Notes under the pieces: model-generated | Databases searched by the model: none | Told to the model about the DNA's origin: nothing | The model's input: the letters and a program-made list of their open reading frames with translations, nothing else | Shown: one piece after another, positions 9,815 to 19,331 of the stretch | How positions within the stretch are numbered: position 1 is the stretch's first letter | How the letters are laid out: each line of letters opens with the position of its first letter | Made by a program: the position numbers and the translations under genes | From: Flectonema sp. DT1601 | Taxonomy: Eukaryota; Euglenozoa; Diplonemea; Diplonemida; Diplonemidae | NCBI GenBank assembly: GCA_964019425.1 | Contig: OZ025785.1 | Coordinates: 581,501-645,500 of the forward strand | Direction: 5' to 3' | DNA length: 64,000 bases

Positions 9815-12800
9815 ATGTTTCGGATTGCTGTCGCCTCATCAGCAGTAGCTGTCGCTTTGGGATGCTTCCCAACTTGCGATGATGACTGCAACAGATTATC
9901 ACCTCCACAACTTGGTGAGGTGACTAGACTGAGGAAACTTAAGGAGAAGTGTACTTCTGGAGAGGAAGTTGTGTTCAACGTTGACTACAATCCTTGTACT
10001 CATAATTTAGATTATAAAGTACGAACACCAGACAATTGTGAACAGAGACAGGGAAATGTGTTTACATGCAAGAACAATAAGAGGTGTAAAGTTATCCCAT
10101 TCCTTACTGAATTAAAGTTCTGTGACTGCTCTTCAAGTTCGGGACCTTCACCTCCAGTTCGCTGTACGGATGATGCGAGGAAGTGTCCTGACGGCTCCTC
10201 TGTTGGTAGAGATGCCGACAACAAATGTGAGTTCCACCCTTGCCCTGATCCATGTGATGGAGCTTGTAAGTTCAATCAGGACTGCTTGTTGAAGAATGTA
10301 ATTACGTGTCCTGCGGGAATGGTTTGCCCTCCGACTGTTGTTTGCGTTGACAAGCCTTGCAACAAGAAGTGTCCAGCTGGAGATGTATGCGAACTCATGG
10401 TTGCTCCGTGTCTGATTCCACCATGCCCAGTGATCGAGACATGCAAGCCTGTTGTTCAGCCAAAGTGTGACAAGGATTGCCCAAAGGGTGAGGTTTGTGA
10501 GATCGTTGTTGCTCTATGTCTGACTCCACCATGTCCAGAATTCCCAACATGCAAGCCTGTTGTTCAGCCAAAGTGTGACAAGGATTGCCCAAAGGGTGAG
10601 GTTTGTGAGATCGTTGTTGCTCCATGTCTGATTCCACCATGTCCTGAATTCCCAACATGCAAGCCTGTTGTTCAGCCAAAGTGCGACAAGAAGTGCCCAA
10701 AGGGTGAGGTTTGTGAGATCGTTGTTGCTCCATGCCTGACTCCACCATGTCCTGAATTCCCAACTTGCAAGCCTGTTGTTCAGCCAAAGTGTGACAAGGA
10801 ATGCCCAAGGGGTGAGGTTTGTGAGATCGTTGTTGCTCCATGCCTGATTCCGCCATGTCCTGAATTCCCAACATGCAAGCCTGTTGTTCAGCCGAAGTGT
10901 GACAAGGAGTGCCCAAAGGGTGAGGTTTGTGAGATCGTTGTTGCTCCATGTCTGATTCCACCATGTCCAGAATTCCCAACATGCAAGCCTGTTGTTCAGC
11001 CAAAGTGTGACAAGGAATGTCCAAAGGGTGAGGTTTGTGAGATCATTGTTGCTCCATGTCTGACTCCACCATGTCCAGAATTCCCAACTTGCAAGCCTGT
11101 TGTTCAGCCAAAGTGTGACAAGGATTGCCCAAAGGGTGAGGTTTGTGAGATCGTTGTTGCTCCATGTCTGATTCCACCATGTCCTGAATTCCCAACTTGC
11201 AAGCCTGTTATTCAGCCAAAGTGTGACAAGAAGTGCCCAAAGGGTGAGGTTTGTGAGATCGTTGTTGCTCCATGTCTGATTCCACCATGTCCAGAATTCC
11301 CAACATGCAAGCCTGTTGTTCAGCCAAAGTGTGACAAGGAATGTCCAAAGGGTGAGGTTTGTGAGATCGTTGTTGCTCCATGTCTGACTCCACCATGTCC
11401 AGAATTCCCAACTTGCAAGCCTGTTGTTCAGCCAAAGTGTGACAAGGATTGCCCAAAGGGTGAGGTTTGTGAGATCGTTGTTGCTCCATGTCTGATTCCA
11501 CCATGTCCTGAATTCCCAACTTGCAAGCCTGTTGTTCAGCCAAAGTGTGACAAGGAATGCCCAAAGGGTGAAGTTTGTGAGATCGTTGTTGCTCCATGTC
11601 TGATTCCACCATGTCCAGAATTCCCAACATGCAAGCCTGTTGTTCAGCCAAAGTGTGACAAGGAGTGCCCAAAGGGTGAGGTTTGTGAGATCGTTGTTGC
11701 TCCATGTCTGATTCCACCATGTCCAGAATTCCCAACTTGCAAGCCTGTTGTTCAGCCAAAGTGTGACAAGGATTGCCCAAAGGGTGAGGTTTGTGAGATC
11801 GTTGTTGCTCCATGTCTGATTCCACCATGTCCAGAATTCCCAACATGCAAGCCTGTTGTTCAGCCAAAGTGTGACAAGGAATGTCCAAAGGGTGAGGTTT
11901 GTGAGATCGTTGTTGCTCCATGTCTGACTCCACCATGTCCAGAATTCCCAACATGCAAGCCTGTTGTTCAGCCAAAGTGTGACAAGGATTGCCCAAAGGG
12001 TGAGGTTTGTGAGATCGTTGTTGCTCCATGTCTGATTCCACCATGTCCTGAATTCCCAACATGCAAGCCTGTTGTTCAGCCAAAGTGTGACAAGGAATGC
12101 CCAAAGGGTGAAGTTTGTGAGATCGTTGTTGCTCCATGTCTGACTCCACCATGTCCAGAATTCCCAACATGCAAGCCTGTTGTTCAGCCAAAGTGTGACA
12201 AGGAATGTCCAAAGGGTGAGGTTTGTGAGATCGTTGTTGCTCCATGTCTGACTCCACCATGTCCAGAATTCCCAACATGCAAGCCTGTTGTTCAGCCAAA
12301 GTGTGACAAGGAATGTCCAAAGGGTGAGGTTTGTGAGATCGTTGTTGCTCCATGTCTGACTCCACCATGTCCAGAATTCCCAACATGCAAGCCTGTTGTT
12401 CAGCCAAAGTGTGACAAGGAGTGCCCAAAGGGTGAGGTTTGTGAGATCGTTGTTGCTCCATGTCTGATTCCACCATGTCCAGAATTCCCAACATGCAAGA
12501 CTGTTGTTCAGCCAAAGTGTGACAAGGAATGTCCAAAGGGTGAGGTTTGTGAGATCGTTGTTGCTCCATGTCTGACTCCACCATGTCCAGAATTCCCAAC
12601 ATGCAAGCCTGTTGTTCAGCCAAAGTGTGACAAGGAATGTCCAAAGGGTGAGGTTTGTGAGATCGTTGTTGCTCCATGTCTGACTCCACCATGTCCAGAA
12701 TTCCCAACATGCAAGCCTGTTGTTCAGCCAAAGTGTGACAAGGATTGCCCAAAGGGTGAAGTTTGTGAGATCGTTGTTGCTCCATGTCTGACTCCACCAT

Positions 12801-13138
12801 GTCCAGAATTCCCAACATGCAAGCCTGTTGTTCAGCCAAAGTGTGACAAGGAATGTCCAAAGGGTGAGGTTTGTGAGATCGTTGTTGCTCCATGTCTGAC
12901 TCCACCATGTCCAGAATTCCCAACATGCAAGCCTGTTGTTCAGCCAAAGTGTGACAAGAAGTGTGAATATGGTAACGATTGCGTCATCACAGACCGCGGA
13001 GATTCATCGACCTGCAAGCCTTGGTCTGAGATTGGATGTTCTGACAAGCCGTGCAAGGCAGGATACACTTGTGTTGATGTTAAGAGAGTCTGCAAGACTG
13101 CCCCATGTTATCAATATGAGTGTAGTTTGTTGTTTTAA
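9815..13138 (+). CDS. Secreted cysteine-rich protein B with 24 tandem 36-aa repeats
   Basis: A 1107-aa paralogue of the protein at 4469-8656. The signal peptide, the ~165-residue head and the C-terminal Cys-rich domain are nearly identical, with single changes such as E to A in the CPxGMVCPP segment, H to L in VCEHMVA/VCELMVA, and DHED to DRGD near the end. It has one divergent plus 23 standard repeats, exactly eight fewer than copy A (288 residues). The leader is again 25 nt after a CCAACAG site (AG at 9788-9789). The same inferred role applies: a secreted, heavily disulphide-bonded structural or surface protein. Its repeats favour T in CLTPPC, while copy A favours I, so the arrays have been homogenised separately since duplication. 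Confidence 0.88.
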   Translation: MFRIAVASSAVAVALGCFPTCDDDCNRLSPPQLGEVTRLRKLKEKCTSGEEVVFNVDYNPCTHNLDYKVRTPDNCEQRQGNVFTCKNNKRCKVIPFLTELKFCDCSSSSGPSPPVRCTDDARKCPDGSSVGRDADNKCEFHPCPDPCDGACKFNQDCLLKNVITCPAGMVCPPTVVCVDKPCNKKCPAGDVCELMVAPCLIPPCPVIETCKPVVQPKCDKDCPKGEVCEIVVALCLTPPCPEFPTCKPVVQPKCDKDCPKGEVCEIVVAPCLIPPCPEFPTCKPVVQPKCDKKCPKGEVCEIVVAPCLTPPCPEFPTCKPVVQPKCDKECPRGEVCEIVVAPCLIPPCPEFPTCKPVVQPKCDKECPKGEVCEIVVAPCLIPPCPEFPTCKPVVQPKCDKECPKGEVCEIIVAPCLTPPCPEFPTCKPVVQPKCDKDCPKGEVCEIVVAPCLIPPCPEFPTCKPVIQPKCDKKCPKGEVCEIVVAPCLIPPCPEFPTCKPVVQPKCDKECPKGEVCEIVVAPCLTPPCPEFPTCKPVVQPKCDKDCPKGEVCEIVVAPCLIPPCPEFPTCKPVVQPKCDKECPKGEVCEIVVAPCLIPPCPEFPTCKPVVQPKCDKECPKGEVCEIVVAPCLIPPCPEFPTCKPVVQPKCDKDCPKGEVCEIVVAPCLIPPCPEFPTCKPVVQPKCDKECPKGEVCEIVVAPCLTPPCPEFPTCKPVVQPKCDKDCPKGEVCEIVVAPCLIPPCPEFPTCKPVVQPKCDKECPKGEVCEIVVAPCLTPPCPEFPTCKPVVQPKCDKECPKGEVCEIVVAPCLTPPCPEFPTCKPVVQPKCDKECPKGEVCEIVVAPCLTPPCPEFPTCKPVVQPKCDKECPKGEVCEIVVAPCLIPPCPEFPTCKTVVQPKCDKECPKGEVCEIVVAPCLTPPCPEFPTCKPVVQPKCDKECPKGEVCEIVVAPCLTPPCPEFPTCKPVVQPKCDKDCPKGEVCEIVVAPCLTPPCPEFPTCKPVVQPKCDKECPKGEVCEIVVAPCLTPPCPEFPTCKPVVQPKCDKKCEYGNDCVITDRGDSSTCKPWSEIGCSDKPCKAGYTCVDVKRVCKTAPCYQYECSLLF
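10358..12949 (+). repeat. In-frame 108-bp tandem repeat array, 24 units
   Basis: One divergent unit (10358-10465) and 23 standard units (10466-12949) of 108 bp. Runs of identical neighbouring units near 12150-12410 and 12500-12720 point to recent local expansion or gene conversion. Confidence 0.95.
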
Positions 13139-14057
13139 TTTGATTGCTGACTATGAAACAGCAAAAGAAATAATCAGCGTCTCTTTGTAGAACTGCGGTT
13201 TAGTGGCCGTGCTGATAATTGTTCTGAAATGTTTCTTTATTATGTCTCTTATGTTTTTCCCTCTCCAATTTCTTTTTAAAAATTGTTTATTTTATTGTTG
13301 TATTCAAATCAGAAAATTGAATTAAAGAAAACTAATTACGACATCTCACTGTAGAATTGCGGTATCTTAACCGTGTTGATTATGTTTTTAATAATTCATT
13401 CTGATGAGATGTGATTAAGTAGCTGAGCTATTTCTTTTGAACATTATTAAAAAATAAAAGTGAAAAATAAAGATCTTCACCTTGTCTTGATGAGGTGATC
13501 TGTTGAATGTGACTACATGATAATTTCTTTAGTTATATTTATTATTATTTTTTAATTTCATAATTTGTTTTTAATATTTGTCAAAATTTTGAAAAGAGGC
13601 AATGAACTTTAACACGTTAAGAAAACGACGAAAATTAACATTTTAAAATTGATTTCAATTTCCTCTCTATTTTCTTTCGTTTTTTAGCAAAAAAACTATT
13701 TAGTTTCTCCCTTCTTGTTAACAATAGGAAGGGAGATTATTATTTTATTATCAACTCTCTTTTTCTGAATACTTCCATCTCAACTCGTCGACGATGAGTA
13801 ATATTTGTATTGACAAATATCGTTATTTGTTTTCTTTATTTGAATTTAGTTATTAATTGGTACTACTCTCTCGCCCTCACACAGCTACTAAGAAGTGAAT
13901 AGAAAGGTCAGCCGTAGACGTGAAGAAAGCTCACCTCATAGTCAGTTATGAGGGCTATTCCTTTAACTATTATGAATGATGTGTTTGTTTTGTTATTTTA
14001 GTTCACAAACAGGAGTTCAATTACCATCACAATAGTAGTCATGTGGTTGTAGTTGTG
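13139..14057 (+). repeat. Duplicated 3' flank of gene B and intergenic spacer
   Basis: 13139-13830 repeats the flank of gene A, with stem-loops at 13173-13216 and 13339-13381. 13830-14057 is single copy in this window and leads to the coiled-coil gene; acceptor-like TTTTAG (AG 14000-14001) and AAACAG (AG 14011-14012) lie 45-56 nt before its ATG. Confidence 0.75.
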
Positions 14058-15645
14058 ATGTCGAATTTAAAGAATTTGAATAAAATACAACACTCTTTGA
14101 AAGGAATATTCACAGAAGGTGAGTCACCAGTCTTTCCTAACATATTATTATCAAATGAAGATAATAAAGAAACACTTCCTAAAGGATGTGATTATGAAAT
14201 AGAACAAAGATCTGATCAAGAAGTATTCGAAGTTTTCTTATCTTTGAATAATCGATTAGGTGAATTAGAAGGAAACAATGAAGCCATTGAAACTGAATTA
14301 AATAATTGGAGAATTCAATGGCAGCTGACGTCATCTCCAGAACCCGTCACAGTGAAAATACAACACAACAAGAATTCTGATGCTCAGGGATTGGTGAGTT
14401 ATTTTTCTCATAAAGGTATTTGTTTTTTTTAAAAAAAAAATAAAAAAAAATCTGTTTTAAACCGACCAACCCCTTCCAGGAGTATCCAGGAAATACCGAT
14501 GGATGCCAACAGATGGTCAGCACGTAGTTAGTGATGATTGTGAGAATAACACTTCACGTCGGTCGCTAAATGAGTTTTCTGGTGTCGGAGTCTCAAAATA
14601 TTTATTAAACGAAACTGACTGTCCTCAGTGTTACGGTAAAAGATTTTGCACAATCTGTATGTCAAACGATTTGTTAAACGTTAGTTCTGATCCTCAAGAA
14701 TCACTGACACTCATGACAGCCTTTGTTGGTTGTGTACTACAGATGAAATCAAACGAAAAAGTTCCCGACGCGGCATGCATTTCAAAAAATGAATACAGAG
14801 CGTTGCTCGATTCTATTAGACCTCAGTATCAAGTATTGGTATTGGCTGAACCTTGGAAATCATTTTTACAAAAAAAATCATTATCTCTTTCTAGGATTGT
14901 TGCTGGTCATATTGGAAGACAGTCTTCTTATAGGAGGGAGTGTAAAAAGAGATTGGCTCAGATTGCTGCTCGGTATGAAAAAGAAAAAGAATCTCTCTCG
15001 GTAATACACGATGAAGCGATTCTCGTCAAGGACGATGAAATAACTCGATTGAAAGAGAAGATTCAAAAGTGTAGAGATGAGGAAGTTTCATTGATGCGAT
15101 GTATTAATTTTGAAGATCAAGGGGCTGCGCTCGAATCTATCTTCGTGAGGAAAAAACAAGCCACCGTCCTCTCGCGGATCTATCAGTTTCGTAAGGCAAT
15201 TCGTCGAACAACTTCGTTAAGAAGTAATACTGAAAGGGATTTTCAAAAAAAGATTGCTGCTGCTTTAACGTCGTGTTTATCGACTCTCGGAACGAAGTCT
15301 GAGGAGAAAATAAAATTAAAAAAAGAAAGCGATGTCCTCAGCTGGGAAGGTATCGTCAGCAACCTGACCCTTATAGATGATGTCAGTAGCACGTTGAAAG
15401 ATTCATTCGAGTCTCTTTGTGATGAAGAATCTGATATTTTGTATCAAATCAAAACAATAAAACAATCTTTAACGTCGAGGTCTTCTTTTACTACAAACAC
15501 ACTAGACTCTGAAGGCTCTTCATCATCAACTCCGAGTTCAACGCATTCCAGAATGCTGTTTGAGCCGGTTCCAAAACGACCTTCGGGAAAATCAGCTAAT
15601 TTACGAAATTGTTCTCTCAGATCAAGTTTTGCTGAGTTTACTTAA
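14058..15645 (+). CDS. Coiled-coil protein with a CxxC pair motif (two exons), unrecognised
   Basis: The model is exon 1 14058-14415, intron 14416-14479 (64 nt, GTATTT...TTCCAG) and exon 2 14480-15645, giving 507 aa. The splice restores frame across a shared Gly codon (SHK-G-VSRKYRW). The alternative donor GTGAGT at 14394 reads into a stop with the same acceptor, and GTAT agrees with the other introns here. Exon 2 has CPQCYGKRFCTIC (C-x2-C-x5-C-x2-C), which could bind zinc, near residue 172, then long Lys/Glu-rich heptad-like stretches predicting coiled coil, and a Ser-rich tail. No enzyme motif is seen and I do not recognise the family. A decayed copy of exon 1 lies at 9448-9563. A cytoskeletal or scaffold role is only a guess. 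Confidence 0.75.
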
Positions 15646-15663
15646 ATAACATTTACACATTAG

Positions 15664-15868
15664 AGAAAACAGATCTTGGTTGTAGTAGCGAATATTCAAT
15701 GGAGAACATTGAAGGCCGAAGTGGAGAAGGTTTCCGTGTCAACAGCAGTTGGACACGGGTCAGTCAGTCCTAAGGCAAGGTGTAATTGCTCGCCTCAAAG
15801 CCGTCATGGGAGCTTGTGTTTCTGTGCGGGTTTGCCGAAAGGGAATGCGTGAACATTCCGCAACCAGA
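15664..15868 (+). rRNA. Fragment of large-subunit (28S) rRNA, domain II/III region
   Basis: About 200 bp match strongly conserved cytosolic LSU rRNA: AGATCTTGGT-GTAGTAGC, GAGAACATTGAAGGCCGAAG, CAACAGCAGTTGGACA, GGGTCAGTC-GTCCTAAG and, at the end, CGAAAGGGAATGCG...CATTCCGCAACC. Flanking rRNA sequence is absent on both sides: the fragment starts just after the coiled-coil gene's stop codon and ends before the ubiquitin-like/ankyrin gene. It is therefore a detached fragment, most simply a pseudogene captured at this site; being part of a naturally fragmented LSU rRNA is possible but unproven. Confidence 0.85.
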
Positions 15869-15983
15869 AAAAAACGATCTCCTGTTTCTGTTTCTGCAGG
15901 GATTGGTACATTCATATTTTATTGATTTTTGTTATGTTAATAATTTATATTCAACTTAAACACACACACACTCTCTCTCTTAG

Positions 15984-17231
15984 ATGCAGGTCACAGTAAA
16001 TAATGTACTGGACGATTCCTCAATAGTATTAGATTTGTATGTAACGTCAACTGTGTTGAATGTGAAGGAACGATTGTTAGAAGAGTGGGGACTGATTGAG
16101 TCGCATTATAATCTATACTGTGAGGGTCTTCCTTTAAATGATAATGATAGGGTAGTTGATAAAGTGTCTCAATTAGGGGTTATTGAATGTGATATATCAC
16201 AGAAGGGAAGAGCTTGGGTTCGATTCCGAGGTAATCCTCCCCTAATCCGAGACTTCTTCCAAGAAATTAAAAACCAAAACATCCAAGCGATCAAAGACTA
16301 TTTATCTGCCAAAGTAAATACCTCCCAAGCCTTGGGAGGAATCACCGCGATCGCGCTTTCCGCGAAGAAGAATTTCACAGAAATCAGTTATTTGATTTTA
16401 TCCTCATCAGACAATCCAACAAAAGACGTGAATCAATCATCGTCTTACGGAGGGGCTTTATATTGGGGAGCACACCACAATGATACTACTTTAGTATCAG
16501 AGATTTGTTCTCTACCAGGAGCTAAAGTAAACATGTCTGGTAGATGGGTTGACAAACAAACTCCATCGCATGCAGCATGTAGACAAGATAGTTTGGAGAG
16601 CCTGAAGATATTATGCGGAAGGAAAGATGTGGATTTCGAGTTGAAAACTACTGAGGGATGGAGTCCGTTTGAAATAGCTTGCTTTTATCATTCGTACAGC
16701 TGCATTGAGTTTTTGATATCTGAAAAGAAAGATTTCTACGGTGTAGGTCTTTTAATTCATTGTTGTTGCGGAAATGATGAAGAAATAATAACATATTTGT
16801 TACAATTAAAAAAATTCAACATCAACATTAGGAATCCTGACAATGGGGAAACCGTCCTCCATTATTGTTGCAGAGAAGGGTTAGAAGATATGGTTAGGTT
16901 GCTTTGTTCTTCGAAAAAAATCAATATAAACTCACCTGATGTCGTAAAAAGAACTCCCTTACATTTTGCAGTCTCTTATCGTCAAAGTAGTGTTGTTCGT
17001 TTGTTGTCACTACATAATGAAATAAATCCAAACGTTCAAAGACCCAATATAGCAACTCCCCTTTGGACTGCGTCATCGATGGGCTCGGTTGATATCGTTC
17101 GTAGCCTTCTTGAGATTAGAAAAATCGACTTGAATATGGTTGGTTTTCAATCAACTACTCCGTTGCAAATTGCGGAAAAAAAAGGAAATTTAGAAATAGC
17201 AAAAATACTGCGAGATGCTGGAGGATACTAA
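15984..17231 (+). CDS. Ubiquitin-like domain plus ankyrin-repeat protein
   Basis: The 415-aa protein starts with a ubiquitin-like fold of about 75 residues (MQVTVNNVLDDSSIVLDLYV...LNVKERLLEEWG...NLYCEGLPLNDNDRVVDKV), recognisable from the UBL hydrophobic pattern. It continues with ankyrin-type repeats from about residue 95 to the end; the clearest are NGETVLHYCCREGLEDMVRLL, RTPLHFAVSYRQSSVVRLL, ATPLWTASSMGSVDIVRSLL and TPLQIAEKKGNLEIAKIL. Ankyrin repeats mediate protein binding, and a UBL suggests a link to ubiquitin/proteasome handling, but the partner is unknown. No C-terminal GG follows the UBL at its end, so it is unlikely to be processed as a modifier. The ATG directly abuts a TCTCTCTTAG acceptor-like site (AG 15982-15983). 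Confidence 0.82.
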   Translation: MQVTVNNVLDDSSIVLDLYVTSTVLNVKERLLEEWGLIESHYNLYCEGLPLNDNDRVVDKVSQLGVIECDISQKGRAWVRFRGNPPLIRDFFQEIKNQNIQAIKDYLSAKVNTSQALGGITAIALSAKKNFTEISYLILSSSDNPTKDVNQSSSYGGALYWGAHHNDTTLVSEICSLPGAKVNMSGRWVDKQTPSHAACRQDSLESLKILCGRKDVDFELKTTEGWSPFEIACFYHSYSCIEFLISEKKDFYGVGLLIHCCCGNDEEIITYLLQLKKFNINIRNPDNGETVLHYCCREGLEDMVRLLCSSKKININSPDVVKRTPLHFAVSYRQSSVVRLLSLHNEINPNVQRPNIATPLWTASSMGSVDIVRSLLEIRKIDLNMVGFQSTTPLQIAEKKGNLEIAKILRDAGGY

Positions 17232-17278
17232 GGGGGGGGGGAGGCCCAAAAAAGGGAAAGTTTTTTGACTATTTCTCA

Positions 17279-17515
17279 GAGAGGGGGTTGTGTGTACTCT
17301 CCCAGGGAGGGGGTTGTGTGTACTCTCTTGTTGAATTCAGATACTTCAAACTGTCGTCCCTTTCCTTCCAACTGGGGGGGGATATCCTGTGCTGGAGAAT
17401 AACGTGTTTCTCTTTTACACTTTGCAATAAAAGAAGTGGCGTTCTTTGTTTGTTTGTTGTCATTACATAATAAAATAAATCCCAACATTCGGACAGACCT
17501 CAGCGCTCCCAGGTC
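17279..17515 (+). pseudogene. Scrap of the ankyrin gene plus a 26-bp tandem repeat
   Basis: At 17279-17330 the sequence GAGGGGGTTGTGTGTACTCTC occurs twice, 26 bp apart. At about 17413-17515 there is a degenerate copy of 16962-17060 of the ankyrin gene just upstream: TTTGTTGTCATTACATAAT versus TTTGTTGTCACTACATAAT, then AAATAAATCC-AAC-TTC. It has substitutions and indels and does not code. It is a local partial duplication. Confidence 0.65.
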
Positions 17516-17842
17516 GCGTTCATTTGTATTTGTGATGCTGCTCTCAATTCTCAAGGAATCCTAATATTTTCAAACTTTTTGAGAATGTTTTTACAAAAAA
17601 AATTGTGTCCTCTGTAAACTTTACAATTCTGTTGTTCGCTCTTCGTGACTAAGGCTTGTATCTCACTCTCTCTCTCTCTCTTTTACTAACTTCTATACAT
17701 GGAATCCCAGTTCTGTGTGTGAGGTAAGTAGTCTTTGCCGTGTTTAGTCTCACGGAAAATAGTGATTCTGAAATATTACATGAAAAAGGGAGGAAAAGTC
17801 TAATTAGCCTTCCTTACCAACAGCAAGAGTGTTTTAATAAAA
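17516..17842. other. Intergenic
   Basis: No gene seen. It contains a CT microsatellite (17666-17690) and the leader of the next gene: TTCCTTACCAACAG with AG at 17822-17823, 19 nt before the ATG. Confidence 0.5.
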
Positions 17843-18685
17843 ATGAATGACTTTGATGATGACTCATATAAGAAAGCAATGGCATGGCAGCCATCTGATG
17901 TTGTTCAATTACTTTGTTATCAAACTGGTCTTCAACGAGAAGATTTATACGAGATTAAGGCAAGGGATATAAACGGAGCTAAGTTAATTCAAATGGCCGG
18001 AAACAATGACTACATTGACTACATTACAAGAGGTGTTGAGTGTACAAGAAAACGCTTTCGAGTAAGGGAGGCGATTAACGCCGCAAAATACACAATTAGG
18101 AGGTCGGTTACTCCACCTGGAAAGACTTATGAATTTAATAATTACGGATCAACGAGATTAGCATGTGAACTTTCTAAATCGAAAATGTTTTTGTATGGCT
18201 CAAGCAATGGTAATTCATGTAGGGATGCCTCAGTAAGACGACCCCAAACACCTGAAATCACTGCGGGTTACGAACGACCGTCATGGTATGGAAAAGTCGA
18301 AGCATTTGTATCAAAAAAAGAAAGATTGAAAACCAATGATGTGGAAGAAGATTTGAACAGGAAATTAAAAATTAGAGAAATTCGAGCGAGGAGGTCTAGA
18401 TTAGCATCGACGATAATAAAACAACAACTTCTAAATTCACCGTCTCCCCCAGACAATCCAACTCCCTCAGAAGATGATCATCAGCAGCATGTGTTTCGCC
18501 GCATTGCCGAAGAAGACCAACTTCGCCGTTTACAACAAATAGAAAGAGAGTACAACGTTCAACAGCTTCTTGATAAAAGAAAACAATCTATTCGCGATGA
18601 GAACTCTCTGAGCACTCAAAAACAGAGACGTTGCCACCTTTTAGATATCCGTATTGGTGATCCCTGGGAAGACGATACTTCTTGA
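17843..18685 (+). CDS. SAM-like domain protein with a charged C-terminal coiled coil
   Basis: The 280-aa protein has a sterile-alpha-motif-like N-terminus at residues about 13-82: WQPSDVVQLLC, then YQTGLQREDLYEI, RDINGAKLIQMAGNNDYIDY and a final RKRFRVREAI helix, following the SAM pattern W-x3-DV-x2-WL...I-x-G-x2-LL...R-x-K-I. SAM domains mediate protein-protein or RNA binding and self-association. Residues 150-270 are Arg/Lys/Glu/Gln-rich with predicted helix (EEDLNRKLKIREIRARRSRL; RRLQQIEREYNVQQLLDKR). I do not recognise the orthologue. The last ~80 bp of the coding region, with the downstream flank, are repeated at 19393-19475 and 20346-20425, which makes the 3' end the left edge of a tandem duplication. 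Confidence 0.72.
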   Translation: MNDFDDDSYKKAMAWQPSDVVQLLCYQTGLQREDLYEIKARDINGAKLIQMAGNNDYIDYITRGVECTRKRFRVREAINAAKYTIRRSVTPPGKTYEFNNYGSTRLACELSKSKMFLYGSSNGNSCRDASVRRPQTPEITAGYERPSWYGKVEAFVSKKERLKTNDVEEDLNRKLKIREIRARRSRLASTIIKQQLLNSPSPPDNPTPSEDDHQQHVFRRIAEEDQLRRLQQIEREYNVQQLLDKRKQSIRDENSLSTQKQRRCHLLDIRIGDPWEDDTS

Positions 18686-18933
18686 TCTGTACCGTCATGT
18701 CATTGCGACATTTTCAATTATTGGAGCGAAGAAAAAAAAACCATTCAGATTTTAGCCTTATGTTTTCGTTGAACGCCAGACAAAATCCTGTTTCACGAGG
18801 GGAAAATAAATCATAAGAACATAAGACATGTCGGCTTTCAACTTGTCTCCGAATACGTCGGTACAAAAAAAAAAAAAAAAAAAAAGAAAGTGTTCTCAGC
18901 AACTTGTTGATTCGCTAAAGATGTATTGAATAA

Positions 18934-19236
18934 GGTTTAGAGGCATCTGTTGAGCTCGTGTTCGTACGGGAATGGTTAGTGGATACAGAAAAGAGAGCGA
19001 AGGTATGTATTGACACTCTAAGACTCTTACATTCGAGGAAGATAGTAGTCTTGTATTCGACAGAGTGGATCCCATACACATTTGGGTACTTCATTCGTCA
19101 ATTCTGATTCCTCAGTCAGTGTGGTGCTTTTCAACGCATTGGCTCAGTACTCAGCGAGACAATCGAGGAGGAGGCCGATGTGACGCTCGGATCGTACGAA
19201 GACGACCTGACGTTGTTTGTATCACCAGAGAAACTA
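18934..19236 (+). pseudogene. Two-exon coding relic, copy 1
   Basis: An open segment 18934-19002 (23 codons, with FVREWLVDTEKRAK) ends at a GTATGT donor-like site; an acceptor-like CAGTCAG ends at 19119 and an in-phase segment 19120-19236 (39 codons, with GSVLSETIEEEADVTLGSYE and DDLTLFVSPEKL) follows. It stops exactly where the inverted LRR scrap begins. No start or end of a gene is present, so I call it a fragment of an unidentified host gene. Splicing is inferred, not shown. Confidence 0.45.
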
Positions 19237-19331
19237 ACGTCGTCAATTCAGTCGCAGCCTCAGCATCCGTCATTCCAACCATGATCTCCTCAGACGATCT
19301 GAGAACTTCTGAAAAGCTGTCCATGAGCGCC
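19237..19331 (-). pseudogene. Inverted scrap of the LRR gene 5' region, copy 1
   Basis: The reverse complement matches codons about 31-60 of the LRR genes (DSFSEVLRSSE-IM-GMTDAEAATELTT). It has few mismatches and lies in opposite orientation to the LRR genes downstream. Confidence 0.85.

Noticed and set aside
5012-12949. Regular repeat arrays considered as CRISPR or non-coding satellite
   Set aside because: The period is exactly 108 bp and in frame, there are no unique spacers, and variation is mostly synonymous or conservative.
14394-14399. GTGAGT as the donor of the coiled-coil gene intron
   Set aside because: With the TTCCAG acceptor at 14479 it leads to a stop within 16 codons; GTATTT at 14416 keeps the long frame open and matches the other donors.
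16214-16232. B-box-like GGGTTCGATTCCGAGG, suggesting a tRNA
   Set aside because: It lies inside the coding frame of the ankyrin gene, no A box or cloverleaf fits, and it is explained by codons for WVRFRG.
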